DNA of 64,000 nucleotides from NCBI RefSeq assembly GCF_024741815.1, contig NZ_CP102951.1:3053001-3117000 (forward strand), given 5' to 3'. This DNA is from Pseudomonas sp. LS1212 (lineage in GTDB: Bacteria; Pseudomonadota; Gammaproteobacteria; Pseudomonadales; Pseudomonadaceae). The notes beneath the pieces are model-generated. The model ran no database searches, was not told the DNA's origin, and worked only from the letters and a program-made list of their open reading frames with translations. Position numbers and translations under genes: made by a program. Position 1 is the stretch's first letter. Every line of letters begins with the position of its first letter. Below, in pieces: positions 36,016 through 44,999 of this stretch.

Positions 36016-37272
36016 ATGAACTCCAAACGCTATTGCACAGGGTGGCCCGTCGCGGCTGCCCTGGCGGCAACCGTGCTGGCATTACCGAGCCTAGCTGCAC
36101 CCCTGACACTCGATGAAGCCTTGCGGTTGGCCGAAGACAATGCCCCTTCGTTGACCGCCCAGGCGGCCAAATTGGAGGCGGCCAGTAGCGCCGCCATCCC
36201 GGCCGGCGAATTACCCGATCCGAAGTTACTGCTGGGCGTGCAGAACTTCCCCGTTGGTGGTCCCGATCGCTGGAGCATCGACCAGGACTTCATGACCATG
36301 CAGATGGTCGGAGTCATGCAGGAGGTGCCCAATCGTGACAAGCGCCGGGCACGCATCGAGGTGGCCGAGGCGGCCGTCGATCGAGCCATGGCCGAAAGCC
36401 GGGTCGAGCGTCTGAAAGTCCGTCAGGCCACCGCTCTGGCCTGGATCAGCAGCTACTCGGTGGAGCGCAAACAGGCGCTGTTCCAGGATTTCTTCCGCGA
36501 GAATCGCCTGCTGGGCGATACCGTCCGCGCGCAGATCGCCGGCGGTCGTGGGCAGACCGCCGATGCCGTGACACCGAAACAGGAGGCGGCCCTGTTGGCT
36601 GAGCAACAGGACGAATTGATCCGGCTGCGCGCGCAAGCGCGTGCCGCCCTGCGGCGCTGGATCGGCCCTGCCGCCAATGAGCCGCTGGCCGGTCGCTTGC
36701 CGGAGTGGCCGATCGCAGCCGAGGGCTATGCCCATAAGCTGCAATATAACCCTGCGTTGGCGGCCTTCGCGCCGATCACCCGCGAAGCGCAGGCCAAGGT
36801 ACGTGAAGCGCAAGCGGAAAAGCAATCCGACTGGAGCTGGGAACTCGACTACCAGCGCCGCGGCCGTGAGTTCGGCGACATGCTGAGCGTGCAGTTCAGC
36901 TTCGACCTGCCGCTGTTTCCCGGCTCCCGGCAGAACCCCATGATCGCCGCCCGGCACGCCGAACTGAATCAGTTGGAGGCCGAGCGCGAAGTCCTCGCAC
37001 GCGAGCATGCCCAGCAACTGGAAGAGGACCTGGCCGAATACGAGCGCCTGAACCGCGCCGTGCGCCGCAGCCAGGACAGCCTGTTGCCCCTGGCCAAGGA
37101 AAAGGTGGAGCTGACCATGGCCAGCTACCGCGCCGGCAAAGGCGACTTGGCGCCCGTCATCGCCGCCAGGCGCGAACTGATCGAGGCGCGCCTCAAACAT
37201 ATCGACTTTGAAGAGCTGCGAGCCCTGACCAGCGCCCGCCTGTATTTCACTTACGGGGAGAATCACCAATGA
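36016..37272 (+). CDS. cusC: TolC-family outer-membrane factor (CusC/CzcC-like)
   Basis: A 418-residue protein with a signal peptide ending LPSLAA and the TolC-family repeat start LTLDEALRLAEDNAPSLTAQAAKLEAA. Long helical coiled-coil segments follow. It is the outer-membrane channel of a heavy-metal tripartite pump. The stop overlaps the adaptor start by four bases. Start 36016 gives the signal peptide; an upstream in-frame start does not. The channel reading frame is intact although the pump encoded two genes later is not. Confidence 0.88.
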   Translation: MNSKRYCTGWPVAAALAATVLALPSLAAPLTLDEALRLAEDNAPSLTAQAAKLEAASSAAIPAGELPDPKLLLGVQNFPVGGPDRWSIDQDFMTMQMVGVMQEVPNRDKRRARIEVAEAAVDRAMAESRVERLKVRQATALAWISSYSVERKQALFQDFFRENRLLGDTVRAQIAGGRGQTADAVTPKQEAALLAEQQDELIRLRAQARAALRRWIGPAANEPLAGRLPEWPIAAEGYAHKLQYNPALAAFAPITREAQAKVREAQAEKQSDWSWELDYQRRGREFGDMLSVQFSFDLPLFPGSRQNPMIAARHAELNQLEAEREVLAREHAQQLEEDLAEYERLNRAVRRSQDSLLPLAKEKVELTMASYRAGKGDLAPVIAARRELIEARLKHIDFEELRALTSARLYFTYGENHQ

Positions 37273-38753
37273 CTGCGCGAATCTGGCAAGGGGCTTTGTT
37301 GACAGGCCTGTCGGTCGCCCTCGGCGTTGCCGGTGGCTACTGGTTCGCTCAGCAGCGCCCGAGCGGCATGCCGCAGTTGGCCGCCGAATCGGCGGCAACG
37401 GCGACGGACGAACGTAAGGCGCTGTATTGGTACGACCCCATGTACCCGCAGCAGAAGTTCGACAAGCCGGGAAAATCGCCCTTTATGGACATGCAACTGG
37501 TACCTCAGTACGCCGATGCAGCGGCGGACAGCGCGGCCATCAGCATCGACCCCAGCCTGACCCAGAACATCGGTCTGCGCCTGGCCCCGGTCAGCCGCGG
37601 GGCCCTCGCCAGCAGTCTGGAGGTGGTCGGCGTATTGGCGTTCAACGAACGGGATATCGCGGTGGTGCAGGCGCGTACCGCTGGCTTTGTCGAGCGCGTC
37701 TATGCCCGCGCGCCTGGCGATGTGCTCAAGGCTAATGCAGCGCTGGCCGACCTGTTGGTGCCGGAATGGGCCGCTGCCCAGGAGGAGTTCCTCGCGCTCA
37801 AGCGCAATGGCGACGCCGGCTTGCTGGCGGCGGCACGTCAACGCCTGCGCCTCACCGGCATGCCGGCGGCGCTGATTGCCCAAGTGGAACGCAGCGGCAA
37901 GACCCAGCCAACCCTGACCCTCACCAGCCCGATTGGCGGTGTGTTGCAGGAGCTGGATGTGCGTGCGGGGATGACCGTGGCGGCTGGCGACACCCTGGCC
38001 CGCGTCAACGGCTTGAGTAGCGTCTGGCTCGCGGTGGCCGTTCCGGAGGCCGAGGTTGGAGCGATTGCCGTTGGCCAGGCGGTCGAGGCACGCCTGCCGG
38101 CCTTCCCAGGGGAAGTACTTGGCGGCACGGTCAGCGCCGTTCTGCCTGAGACGAATCCGGATAGCCGCACGGTTCGCGTGCGTGTCGAACTGCCCAATCC
38201 CGACGGCCGCCTGCGGCCAGGCTTGACCGCGCAGGTGCGCCTGAACCGGTCGACTGAACAAAGCCTGTTGTGGGTGCCGAGCGAGGCGGTCATCCGCACC
38301 GGCCGGCGTGCCCTGGTGATGCTCGCCGAAGACGGTGGGCGCTACCGCCCGGTCGAAGTACAGCTCGGACGCGAAAACGAAGGCAAAACGGTGGTGCTGC
38401 AAGGTCTCGAGGAAGGCCAGCAGGTGGTCGCCTCCGGACAATTCCTGCTCGATTCCGAGGCCAGCCTCAAGGGCATAGTCGCGAGTACTGCGCAAATGCC
38501 GGAGCCTGCCACAGCAGCCCCCGTCCTGCATGAGGCCGAGGGGCAAATCGTCGAGATCACTAACCAGGGCGTGACCCTCGCCCATGGTCCGTTCAAGACG
38601 CTGGGCATGCCTGGCATGACCATGACCTTCCCCCTGGCCGACCCCGCCCTGACGCAGGGGTTCAAGGTGGGTGACAAGGTACGTGTGGCGGTGCTCCAAA
38701 CCGACGATGGGCTGTTGATTGAGCGCCTGCAGAAGCTGGGAGGCCAGCCATGA
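37269..38753 (+). CDS. cusB: Heavy-metal RND periplasmic adaptor with HMBD and C-terminal CusF-like domain
   Basis: A 494-residue adaptor anchored by an N-terminal hydrophobic segment (LLTGLSVALGVAGGYWFA). Next is a heavy-metal-binding domain (YWYDPMYPQQKFDKPG, FMDMQLVP), then lipoyl/beta-barrel adaptor parts. Its C-terminal 75 residues are a fused CusF-like domain (VTLAHGPFKTLGMPGMTMTF), in which the usual Cu-capping Trp is Met while His and two Met ligands remain. Similar fusions are known in SilB of Cupriavidus. It overlaps both neighbours by four bases. It would transfer Cu(I)/Ag(I) to CusA. Confidence 0.92.
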   Translation: MTARIWQGALLTGLSVALGVAGGYWFAQQRPSGMPQLAAESAATATDERKALYWYDPMYPQQKFDKPGKSPFMDMQLVPQYADAAADSAAISIDPSLTQNIGLRLAPVSRGALASSLEVVGVLAFNERDIAVVQARTAGFVERVYARAPGDVLKANAALADLLVPEWAAAQEEFLALKRNGDAGLLAAARQRLRLTGMPAALIAQVERSGKTQPTLTLTSPIGGVLQELDVRAGMTVAAGDTLARVNGLSSVWLAVAVPEAEVGAIAVGQAVEARLPAFPGEVLGGTVSAVLPETNPDSRTVRVRVELPNPDGRLRPGLTAQVRLNRSTEQSLLWVPSEAVIRTGRRALVMLAEDGGRYRPVEVQLGRENEGKTVVLQGLEEGQQVVASGQFLLDSEASLKGIVASTAQMPEPATAAPVLHEAEGQIVEITNQGVTLAHGPFKTLGMPGMTMTFPLADPALTQGFKVGDKVRVAVLQTDDGLLIERLQKLGGQP

Positions 38754-41336
38754 TCGCCGCCCTGATTCGCTGGTCGGTGGCCAACCGCTTCCTGGTGTTG
38801 CTGGCGACGCTGTTCGTAACGGCCTGGGGTGTCTGGTCGGTGCAGAGCACCCCCATCGATGCGCTGCCGGACCTCTCCGATGTTCAGGTGATCATCCGCA
38901 CCCCTTATCCGGGGCAGGCGCCGCAGATAGTCGAGAATCAGGTCACCTATCCGCTGGCCACCACCATGCTCTCGGTGCCGGGGGCGAAGACCGTGCGCGG
39001 CTTCTCCTTCTTCGGCGACAGCTTCGTCTATGTCATCTTCGAGGACGGTACCGACCTCTACTGGGCCCGCTCGCGGGTGCTGGAGTACCTCAGCCAGATT
39101 CAAAGTCGCCTGCCGGCCAGCGCCAAGCCGGCGTTAGGACCGGATGCTACGGGGGTGGGCTGGATCTACCAGTACGCTCTGGTGGATCGCAGCGGCGGGC
39201 ACGACCTGGCGCAACTGCGCGCGCTGCAAGACTGGTTCCTCAAGTTCGAGTTGAAGACCCTGGCGAATGTCGCGGAAGTGGCAACCGTCGGCGGCATGGT
39301 CAAGCAGTACCAAGTGCTGCTCGATCCGCTCATGCTGGCCAGTCTGGCTATCACCCAGGCCGAAGTGATCGAGGCCATAGGCCGGGCCAACCAGGAAACC
39401 GGTGGTGCCGTGCTGGAGATGGCGGAGGCCGAGTTCATGGTGCGCGCTTCCGGCTACCTGAAGACGTTGAATGACTTCCGCGCGATTCCCCTCAAGCTCG
39501 GTGCCGGCGGCGTGCCGGTGACCCTCGGCGACGTGGCGACTATTCATCACCCTGTCATTTATCCCGGTGTTCACCCTGGAAGCCCAGGAGGGCCGCCTGT
39601 TCGGCCCGCTGGCCTTCACCAAAACCTATGCCATGGCGGCGGCGGCCGGCCTCTCGGTGACCCTGGTGCCGGTGCTGATGGGCTACTGGATTCGCGGACG
39701 GATTCCCAATGAAGAACAGAACCCGCTGAACCGTTGGTTGATCAGGATCTACCAACCGGCCCTCGATGCGGTGCTACGCCGGCCCAAGGTCACCCTGCTG
39801 GTCGCGGCGCTGGTCTTTCTCAGCGCGCTGTGGCCAATCTCCCAGTTGGGTGGCGAGTTCCTCCCGCCACTGGATGAGGGCGACCTGCTCTACATGCCTT
39901 CGGCCTTGCCGGGTTTGTCGGCACAGAAGGCGGCGCAGTTGCTGCAGCAGACCGACCGCCTGATCAAGACGGTACCGGAAGTCGAGCATGTGTTCGGCAA
40001 AGCCGGACGCGCCGAAACCGCCACCGACCCGGCGCCGCTGGAGATGTTCGAAACCACCATCCAGTTCAAGCCCCGCGAGCAGTGGCGCCCCGGGATGACC
40101 CAGGAGCAGCTGGTGGAGGAGCTGGATCGGGTGGTGCGAGTGCCGGGGCTGACCAACATCTGGATACCGCCGATCCGCAACCGCATCGATATGCTCGCCA
40201 CCGGGATCAAGAGCCCGATCGGGGTGAAGGTCGCCGGCACCAACCTGATGGAAATCGACGCGGCCACCCAGGCGGTCGAGCGCGCGGCCAAGAGTGTGCC
40301 CGGCGTCAGTTCGGCCCTGGCCGAGCGTTTGACCGGCGGGCGCTATATCGATGTGGATATCGACCGCCAGGCCGCCGCGCGTTACGGGCTGAATATCGCC
40401 GATGTGCAGTCGATCGTGGCCAGCGCCATCGGTGGCGAAAACGTCGGGGAGACCATCGAAGGGCTAGCACGCTTCCCGATCAACGTGCGCTATCCCCGTG
40501 AGTGGCGCGACTCGCTCGGTGCCCTGGAGCAACTGCCGATCTACACCCCGCAGGGCAGCCAGATCACCCTGGGCACGGTGGCGCGAGTCAAGGTCAGCGA
40601 TGGGCCACCCATGCTGAAGAGCGAGAACGCCCGGCCTTCCGGCTGGGTGTATATCGACGTACGCGGCCGGGATATCGCCTCGGTGGTCGCCGATCTGCGC
40701 CGGGCCGTCGGCGAGCAGGTCAAGCTGCAGCCGGGCACGAGCCTGAGTTACTCGGGGCAGTTCGAGTTTCTCGAACGGGCCAATGCCCGGCTCAAACTGG
40801 TGGTGCCGGCGACCCTGCTGATCATCTTCGTGCTGCTCTACCTGACCTTCGCCCGCTTCGACGAGGCCTTCTTGATCATGGCCACCCTGCCGTTCGCCCT
40901 CACCGGCGGGGCCTGGTTCCTCTACCTGCTGGGCTTCAACCTGTCGGTGGCCACCGGCGTCGGCTTCATCGCACTGGCCGGGGTGGCGGCCGAGTTCGGC
41001 GTGATCATGCTGCTCTACCTGAAGAACGCTTGGGCCGAGCGTGAAAACGGCGGCCTATGCAGCGAAGGTGCGCTACTCGAGGCAATTCGCGAAGGCGCCG
41101 TGCAGCGCGTGCGGCCCAAGGCGATGACGGTGGCGGTGATCATCGCCGGCCTGCTACCGATCCTCTTGGACAGCGGCACCGGCAGCGAGGTGATGAGCCG
41201 GATCGCCGCGCCCATGGTCGGTGGCATGGTCACCGCGCCCTTGCTTTCCCTGTTCGTCATTCCGGCGGCCTATCGCTTGATGCGCCGTCGGCACCTCCCC
41301 GCTGCATCCACCAACCGTCAAGGAAAAGCTGTATGA
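38750..41336 (+). pseudogene. cusA: Heavy-metal RND pump CusA with internal deletion and frameshift
   Basis: Frame one (38750 to about 39545) encodes a normal CusA N-terminus up to VPVTLGDVAT. A different frame then encodes ITLSFIPVFTLEAQEGRLFGPLAF to the end (41336). Against the usual length near 1050 residues, about 190 residues are missing, including several transmembrane helices with the essential proton-relay Asp (the GAMVDAAIVMIENAHK region). The joint at about 39540-39550 also shifts frame, so two truncated peptides would be made and the pump cannot work. The second part keeps the porter and C-terminal membrane halves. Confidence 0.9.
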
Positions 41337-41695
41337 AGCAAGCCCTGAACGCAGTTGCAAGCGTAGTTGTTGCGCTATCCCTTCCCGTCCTGGCCGAGGA
41401 CATGCCGGGAATGAAGATGGACGACATGCCCATGGCGGGCATGCAGATGCAGCAGGAAGCGCAGCAGGCCCCAACCGCCAAGGCCAGTGGTACGGTCAAG
41501 GCAATCGACACCGAGAAAAACACCGTCACCCTCGCGCATGGCGCCGTGCCGGCATTGCAGTGGCCAGCTATGACCATGGGCTTCAGCGCAACTGCGGAGC
41601 AACTGGCGGGCCTGAAGGTGGGTGATCGAGCGGAGTTCGAGTTTCGCGCCGAGGGAATGGCAGCCTCCATCGCGTCCATCAAGACTCTGAACTAA
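41333..41695 (+). CDS. cusF: Periplasmic Cu(I)/Ag(I)-binding chaperone CusF
   Basis: A 120-residue exported protein. The signal peptide is about 1-21. A Met-rich linker (DMPGMKMDDMPMAGMQMQ) leads to the CusF OB-fold. His69, Trp77, Met80 and Met82 (LAHGAVPALQWPAMTM) have exactly the spacing of the E. coli CusF site. It shuttles periplasmic Cu(I)/Ag(I) to the adaptor. Its ATG overlaps the cusA stop (ATGA). A terminator follows about 180 bases later. With cusA broken it may now act as a metal buffer only. Confidence 0.92.
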   Translation: MKQALNAVASVVVALSLPVLAEDMPGMKMDDMPMAGMQMQQEAQQAPTAKASGTVKAIDTEKNTVTLAHGAVPALQWPAMTMGFSATAEQLAGLKVGDRAEFEFRAEGMAASIASIKTLN

Positions 41696-41874
41696 CAATG
41701 GCATGGATGCCTGGTTCGACATTCAGTAGCTGACATCGGGCCAGCCATCCGCCACTGATAGGCCGCATTGGCCAGTAAAAGGCTTGCTGCCATGCTTGCC
41801 GTGCAATGAAGAGTTGATTGCTCCGCCATCCTCTTGTTTTGCTCCTTTGGTCCTTTGGTTTGGAGGATGGTTTT

Positions 41875-41901
41875 AGGCGCCTGAGTTAGGCGCCTTTTTT
41901 T
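41875..41901 (+). terminator. Intrinsic terminator of the cus operon
   Basis: AGGCGCC (41875-41881) pairs with GGCGCCT (41889-41895), followed by a run of seven T. Confidence 0.85.
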
Positions 41902-41979
41902 CGGCTGAGTAGTCCGTGTCGCTCTTTTTAGCGATGACGTTGATCGTCACGGAAAGGAAAAATGCTGGGTGTCACCAGG

Positions 41980-42642
41980 CTATTTCTGATAGGCAAAGAG
42001 CAGTGAGCGGAGAAACTCACGCCAGTCCTCTCGGCGCGGAAAGAACATCGGCAAGCGTTGCCGATAGGCCTGATAAACTTCGCCGAAGCGCTCGGCCAGC
42101 GCCGATTCCTCCCGCTTGGCCAGCCGAACATAGGCGTAGATGATCACGGGGAACAGCAGCAAAGTGACGACCGTCGGCCAGTGAATGATCTGCCCGAAGA
42201 CGGCCAGCATGATCCCGGTGTATTGCGGGTGTCGGATCAGACCGTAGACTCCCTCTGTGGCCAGTCGGCCCTCCAGATTGGCGCGGTAGACCTGGACCCA
42301 GCCTCGGATCAGCAGCACCAGACCAACCACGATAAATACTCCGCCCAACAGCATTTCCAGCATGGCCCCGGTGCTGCCGTAGCCCAGCAGGGTAGCCCAG
42401 AGATGGCCGGAGAAGCCCGTCAGCGGAAGATCAATGCCCAGAAAACCAGTCAGCAGATAAATAGTCAGCGGGAAGCCGTACATCTCGGCGTATAACGCGA
42501 TGATGAACGCTTGCACCAAGCCGGCGCCCATCCACTCACGCCAACTGCGTGGGGCGACGAAACGGTAGAGGAGCCATGATGCGATCAGCACCATGATGAG
42601 CACCCAACTCCAGTGTCCATAGTGCATGGCAAAGTCGTTCAT
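41980..42642 (-). CDS. Membrane methyltransferase, isoprenylcysteine/PEMT family
   Basis: A 220-residue inner-membrane protein with about five hydrophobic segments. The C-terminal ICMT/PEMT signature is visible: LATEGVYGLIRHPQYTGIMLAVFG, then REESALAERFGEVYQAYRQRLPMFFP, which bind S-adenosylmethionine. Such genes recur in copper and heavy-metal islands, but the methyl acceptor is unknown. It lies downstream of a long imperfect palindrome at 42689-42718 and has GGAGCC upstream of the start. Confidence 0.85.
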   Translation of the reverse strand: MNDFAMHYGHWSWVLIMVLIASWLLYRFVAPRSWREWMGAGLVQAFIIALYAEMYGFPLTIYLLTGFLGIDLPLTGFSGHLWATLLGYGSTGAMLEMLLGGVFIVVGLVLLIRGWVQVYRANLEGRLATEGVYGLIRHPQYTGIMLAVFGQIIHWPTVVTLLLFPVIIYAYVRLAKREESALAERFGEVYQAYRQRLPMFFPRREDWREFLRSLLFAYQK

Positions 42643-42688
42643 GGTCGGCTCCTTCTAGATCAGCAGAGGATCGGCATTCAGCATCTGA

Positions 42689-42718
42689 GTAGCGGCACTG
42701 CTAGTGCGGTACCGCTAC
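42689..42718. promoter_or_regulatory. Imperfect 30-base palindrome (GTAGCGGCA ... TACCGCTAC)
   Basis: Arms GTAGCGGCA (42689-42697) and TACCGCTAC (42710-42718) flank 12 bases, with an inner perfect palindrome GCGGTACCGC (42706-42715). The same arms recur at 44532-44559. Both are upstream of minus-strand copper-associated genes. Confidence 0.45.
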
Positions 42719-42782
42719 CCAGAGCTTATTTCTTATGTCTCTACCTGAGAGGTGCAGAGACTGGCGACAAGAGATCTGACCT

Positions 42783-43055
42783 CTATTGCGCCTTACTGTC
42801 GCCTTGAGGTGCCTTATCTCCCATATTCATCATGCTCATACTCTGCATCATTTTGCTGCAGTCCTTCATCATTGAGGACATCTCCTGCATCATGTCCATC
42901 ATCGGCATTTTATTGCCTTCCATCATGTGCATATCCTGTCCTTTCATCATGCTGTCCTTTGCAATGTCCTTTGACTGCTCGGCAAAGCCCGTGGAAACGG
43001 CTCCAAGAGTTATGAGGGCAGCGAGTATAGCTGTGCAAATTTTAGAGTTACGCAT
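42783..43055 (-). CDS. Small exported Met-rich protein
   Basis: A 90-residue protein: signal peptide about 1-25 (ICTAILAALITLGAVSTGFA), then an extremely Met-rich mature part (MMKGQDMHMMEGNKMPMMDMMQEMSSMM, with one Cys). AGGAG lies seven bases before the ATG at 43055. Met clusters of this kind bind Cu(I)/Ag(I) in the periplasm. It overlaps the previous gene by eight bases, so it ends a small co-transcribed set. The family is not named; metal sequestration is inferred from composition. Confidence 0.75.
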   Translation of the reverse strand: MRNSKICTAILAALITLGAVSTGFAEQSKDIAKDSMMKGQDMHMMEGNKMPMMDMMQEMSSMMKDCSKMMQSMSMMNMGDKAPQGDSKAQ

Positions 43056-43326
43056 GGCAGTTCTCCTGATCAACGACCTTGGTTTCTGACAGGCTCCGGG
43101 CAAGTAACGGTTGATCCGGAGTTTTTTGCTCACAGGCGGTTTCCCCGACCATATTTTTCAGGCAGAGCCCGATCATTAACAGGCAAAGCAGAACAGGCAG
43201 AGTTGCTGCTGCAAACCGACTGTGTAAGTTAAAGAACAAAGTGAACGTTATTGCAACAGCAAGTCCCGCAAGCAGCGGGTAACGTTGCAATAAACCTTTT
43301 ACGTACAGCGCCATGTTCTTGGTCAT
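43048..43326 (-). CDS. Small membrane protein of copper cluster
   Basis: A 92-residue protein with two adjoining hydrophobic segments (YPLLAGLAVAITFTLFFNL and AAATLPVLLCLLMIGLCL) and a polar Cys-containing tail. GAGGAT lies seven bases before the start. It begins 21 bases after the DUF411 gene and overlaps the Met-rich gene, so all three are likely one transcript. The family is not recognised; it resembles DUF2933-style small metal-locus proteins in layout. Confidence 0.65.
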   Translation of the reverse strand: MTKNMALYVKGLLQRYPLLAGLAVAITFTLFFNLHSRFAAATLPVLLCLLMIGLCLKNMVGETACEQKTPDQPLLARSLSETKVVDQENCHA

Positions 43327-43347
43327 GGTGTAATCCTCAAAGTTTAT

Positions 43348-43842
43348 TCAGGCATTTATTGCCTTCCATATTTCAGTCGCCGAGCTATCGGTCAGCACAT
43401 GGGTCATGTAGAGCCAGGCTTTAGCTCCGTCAAAGGCGTAAATTTCAAACGGTTTCTGTTGAGTACCGTTCATGCCGGGCGAGCCCGCAGGCATACCTGC
43501 CAGGGCGATACCGCGAATTGCTGGACGCTCCGTCAACAATTTATTGACGGCCGCAAGTGGAACGTGACCGCCAACGACATAGCCATCAACCGTCATGGCA
43601 TGGCAGCCTGCCAAGGATGGGGGGACGCCAGACGCCTTACTGACGCGCTGAAACTGTGCGGAATCCGCGATAACCGACACCTTGAAGCCACCTTCGCGTA
43701 GGTACTCGGCATATTTATCGCAGCACTTGCAGCTTGGATTCTTATAAAGAACGGTTTCTCCAGGAGCAGCAAGGGCGATCGGCATCGCAAGGGAGGCGAA
43801 TGCCAGTAACACACCACCCAAAAGCGTGAATGACTTGTTCAT
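43348..43842 (-). CDS. DUF411 periplasmic metal-binding protein
   Basis: A 164-residue exported protein. The signal peptide ends ALAAPG, followed by VLYKNPSCKCCDKYAEYLREGGF, the DUF411 Cys cluster, and GVPPSLAGCHAMTVDGYVVGGHVP. I chose ATG 43842 (signal peptide starts at once) over an in-frame start at 43866. DUF411 proteins recur in copper and silver resistance loci and probably bind metal through the CxCC motif. It is encoded between the Cys-rich exported protein gene (43948-44313) and two small copper-associated genes. Confidence 0.88.
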   Translation of the reverse strand: MNKSFTLLGGVLLAFASLAMPIALAAPGETVLYKNPSCKCCDKYAEYLREGGFKVSVIADSAQFQRVSKASGVPPSLAGCHAMTVDGYVVGGHVPLAAVNKLLTERPAIRGIALAGMPAGSPGMNGTQQKPFEIYAFDGAKAWLYMTHVLTDSSATEIWKAINA

Positions 43843-43947
43843 GGTGAATACCCAATCCTTTTCCATTGACGACAGTTAGTTGCAGGCACCATGCTTGTAT
43901 CTCGATGTTCTTTTGGCTGTTTTAGCTGGAAGAGCAAGCGAGCATAC

Positions 43948-44313
43948 TCAGGTCCTGATCAGGACAGTGATCTTGGGTGGGAAAGGCTCAGGAGCAACCG
44001 CCATGCGGCCAAGGAAGGGTGTATAGCAGAAGTTCTGAGGAGAAATTAAGGTTAGAGAGGATTCAGTAGGATATGCGATAGGCCCTGCGTAAGGAATTGC
44101 ACAGTTCATCGAGCACGCTACTTGGCTCTGGATGTTTGGGCAACAGGTATCGGCCTGGCTGTATTCGGCCTGCATGCTCTGCGCAGCAACACAATCGAGG
44201 GAACCAATCGATGACTCGGATTTAAACATCAAGACTCCACTTTGTGCGACCACTAAAAATAGCAGCAGCACCATAAGAAGCTTGATCAGCTTTTTGTTCA
44301 ACTTTCGAGTCAT
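43948..44313 (-). CDS. Membrane-anchored Cys-rich hypothetical protein
   Basis: A 121-residue protein. A basic N-terminus and one hydrophobic segment (LIKLLMVLLLFLVVAQSGVLMF) act as anchor or signal, followed by a Cys-containing region (DCVAAQ, DTCCPNIQSQVACSMNCAIPY). AAGGAG lies 12 bases upstream of the ATG at 44313. The family is not recognised. Context among copper genes and the cysteines suggest periplasmic metal binding. A palindrome at 44532-44559 lies upstream. Confidence 0.6.
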   Translation of the reverse strand: MTRKLNKKLIKLLMVLLLFLVVAQSGVLMFKSESSIGSLDCVAAQSMQAEYSQADTCCPNIQSQVACSMNCAIPYAGPIAYPTESSLTLISPQNFCYTPFLGRMAVAPEPFPPKITVLIRT

Positions 44314-44531
44314 CACAGGACATCGCTCCTTCAACTCTTGAAGAGCACTCCTTGAGGCTAGCTCAAAAGCTCGTCCGTGTCACAGTCGGAGCATGACTTT
44401 TCGGCGCATGACTCGATTACAGCAGTGCGCAGCTTCTCAGGGAAGCGATGAGCTGGTCGTAGACGCATGAATAAGCTCCTCAAGACTAACGGCAAGCGCG
44501 GAGCCAGTGACACCAATTACTCTGCAGGGTC

Positions 44532-44559
44532 ATAGCGGTACCGCTGAAACTGCCGCTAC
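44532..44559. promoter_or_regulatory. Second palindrome (ATAGCGGTA ... TGCCGCTAC)
   Basis: The arms at 44532-44540 and 44551-44559 match those at 42689-42718 with a 10-base spacer; AGCGGTACCGCT (44534-44545) is itself a perfect palindrome. It lies upstream of the 43948-44313 gene. Confidence 0.45.
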
Positions 44560-44600
44560 AACCCACGAAGCGATCAGATAGCAACAACAAAGTGGGACAC

Positions 44601-44792
44601 CTACTTAGTGCATACAACCATTTGCCCGGGACGCTGGTCGGGCTGCACCTGCTCAGCTTGCAGCATCACGGTTCCGACCGTATCGCGTTGCGCAGCGTGG
44701 CGCGCCAAAGCTCGGTCACTGCCGCCTTCGGCCCACGCCATGGACGACAGCAGGATCGAACCCATCAGAAGTACAGGTTTCAGAAGTTTCAT
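44601..44792 (-). CDS. PtrA-like small exported protein, truncated paralogue
   Basis: A 63-residue protein starting MKLLKPVLLMGSILLSSMAWAEGGSDRALAR. It matches the first half of the PtrA-like protein encoded at 56205 (MKLLKPLFLVVSLLLSS, WAESGGDRTFER, LIQAEK) but ends early, losing the His/Met-rich second half. AGGAGGTG lies five bases upstream of the start. It is either a degraded copy or a short functional variant in the copper island. Confidence 0.6.
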   Translation of the reverse strand: MKLLKPVLLMGSILLSSMAWAEGGSDRALARHAAQRDTVGTVMLQAEQVQPDQRPGQMVVCTK

Positions 44793-44999
44793 GAGACACC
44801 TCCTCATACAGATTACCCGGCACTCTGGGGATAGCGCTCGGTGGCCGGGTGGAACGCTAGTGCAGCGCTCCTGATGTCAAACTAGACACTCATCCCTGAC
44901 AGGTAGCTGAGGCCGAAATTACATTTGCGTCAGCTCGTATTGAGTATCCGTCCGGCCAAGTCATCTACCCAGCCCTGCAAAGCCAAGACATGGTGTGCA

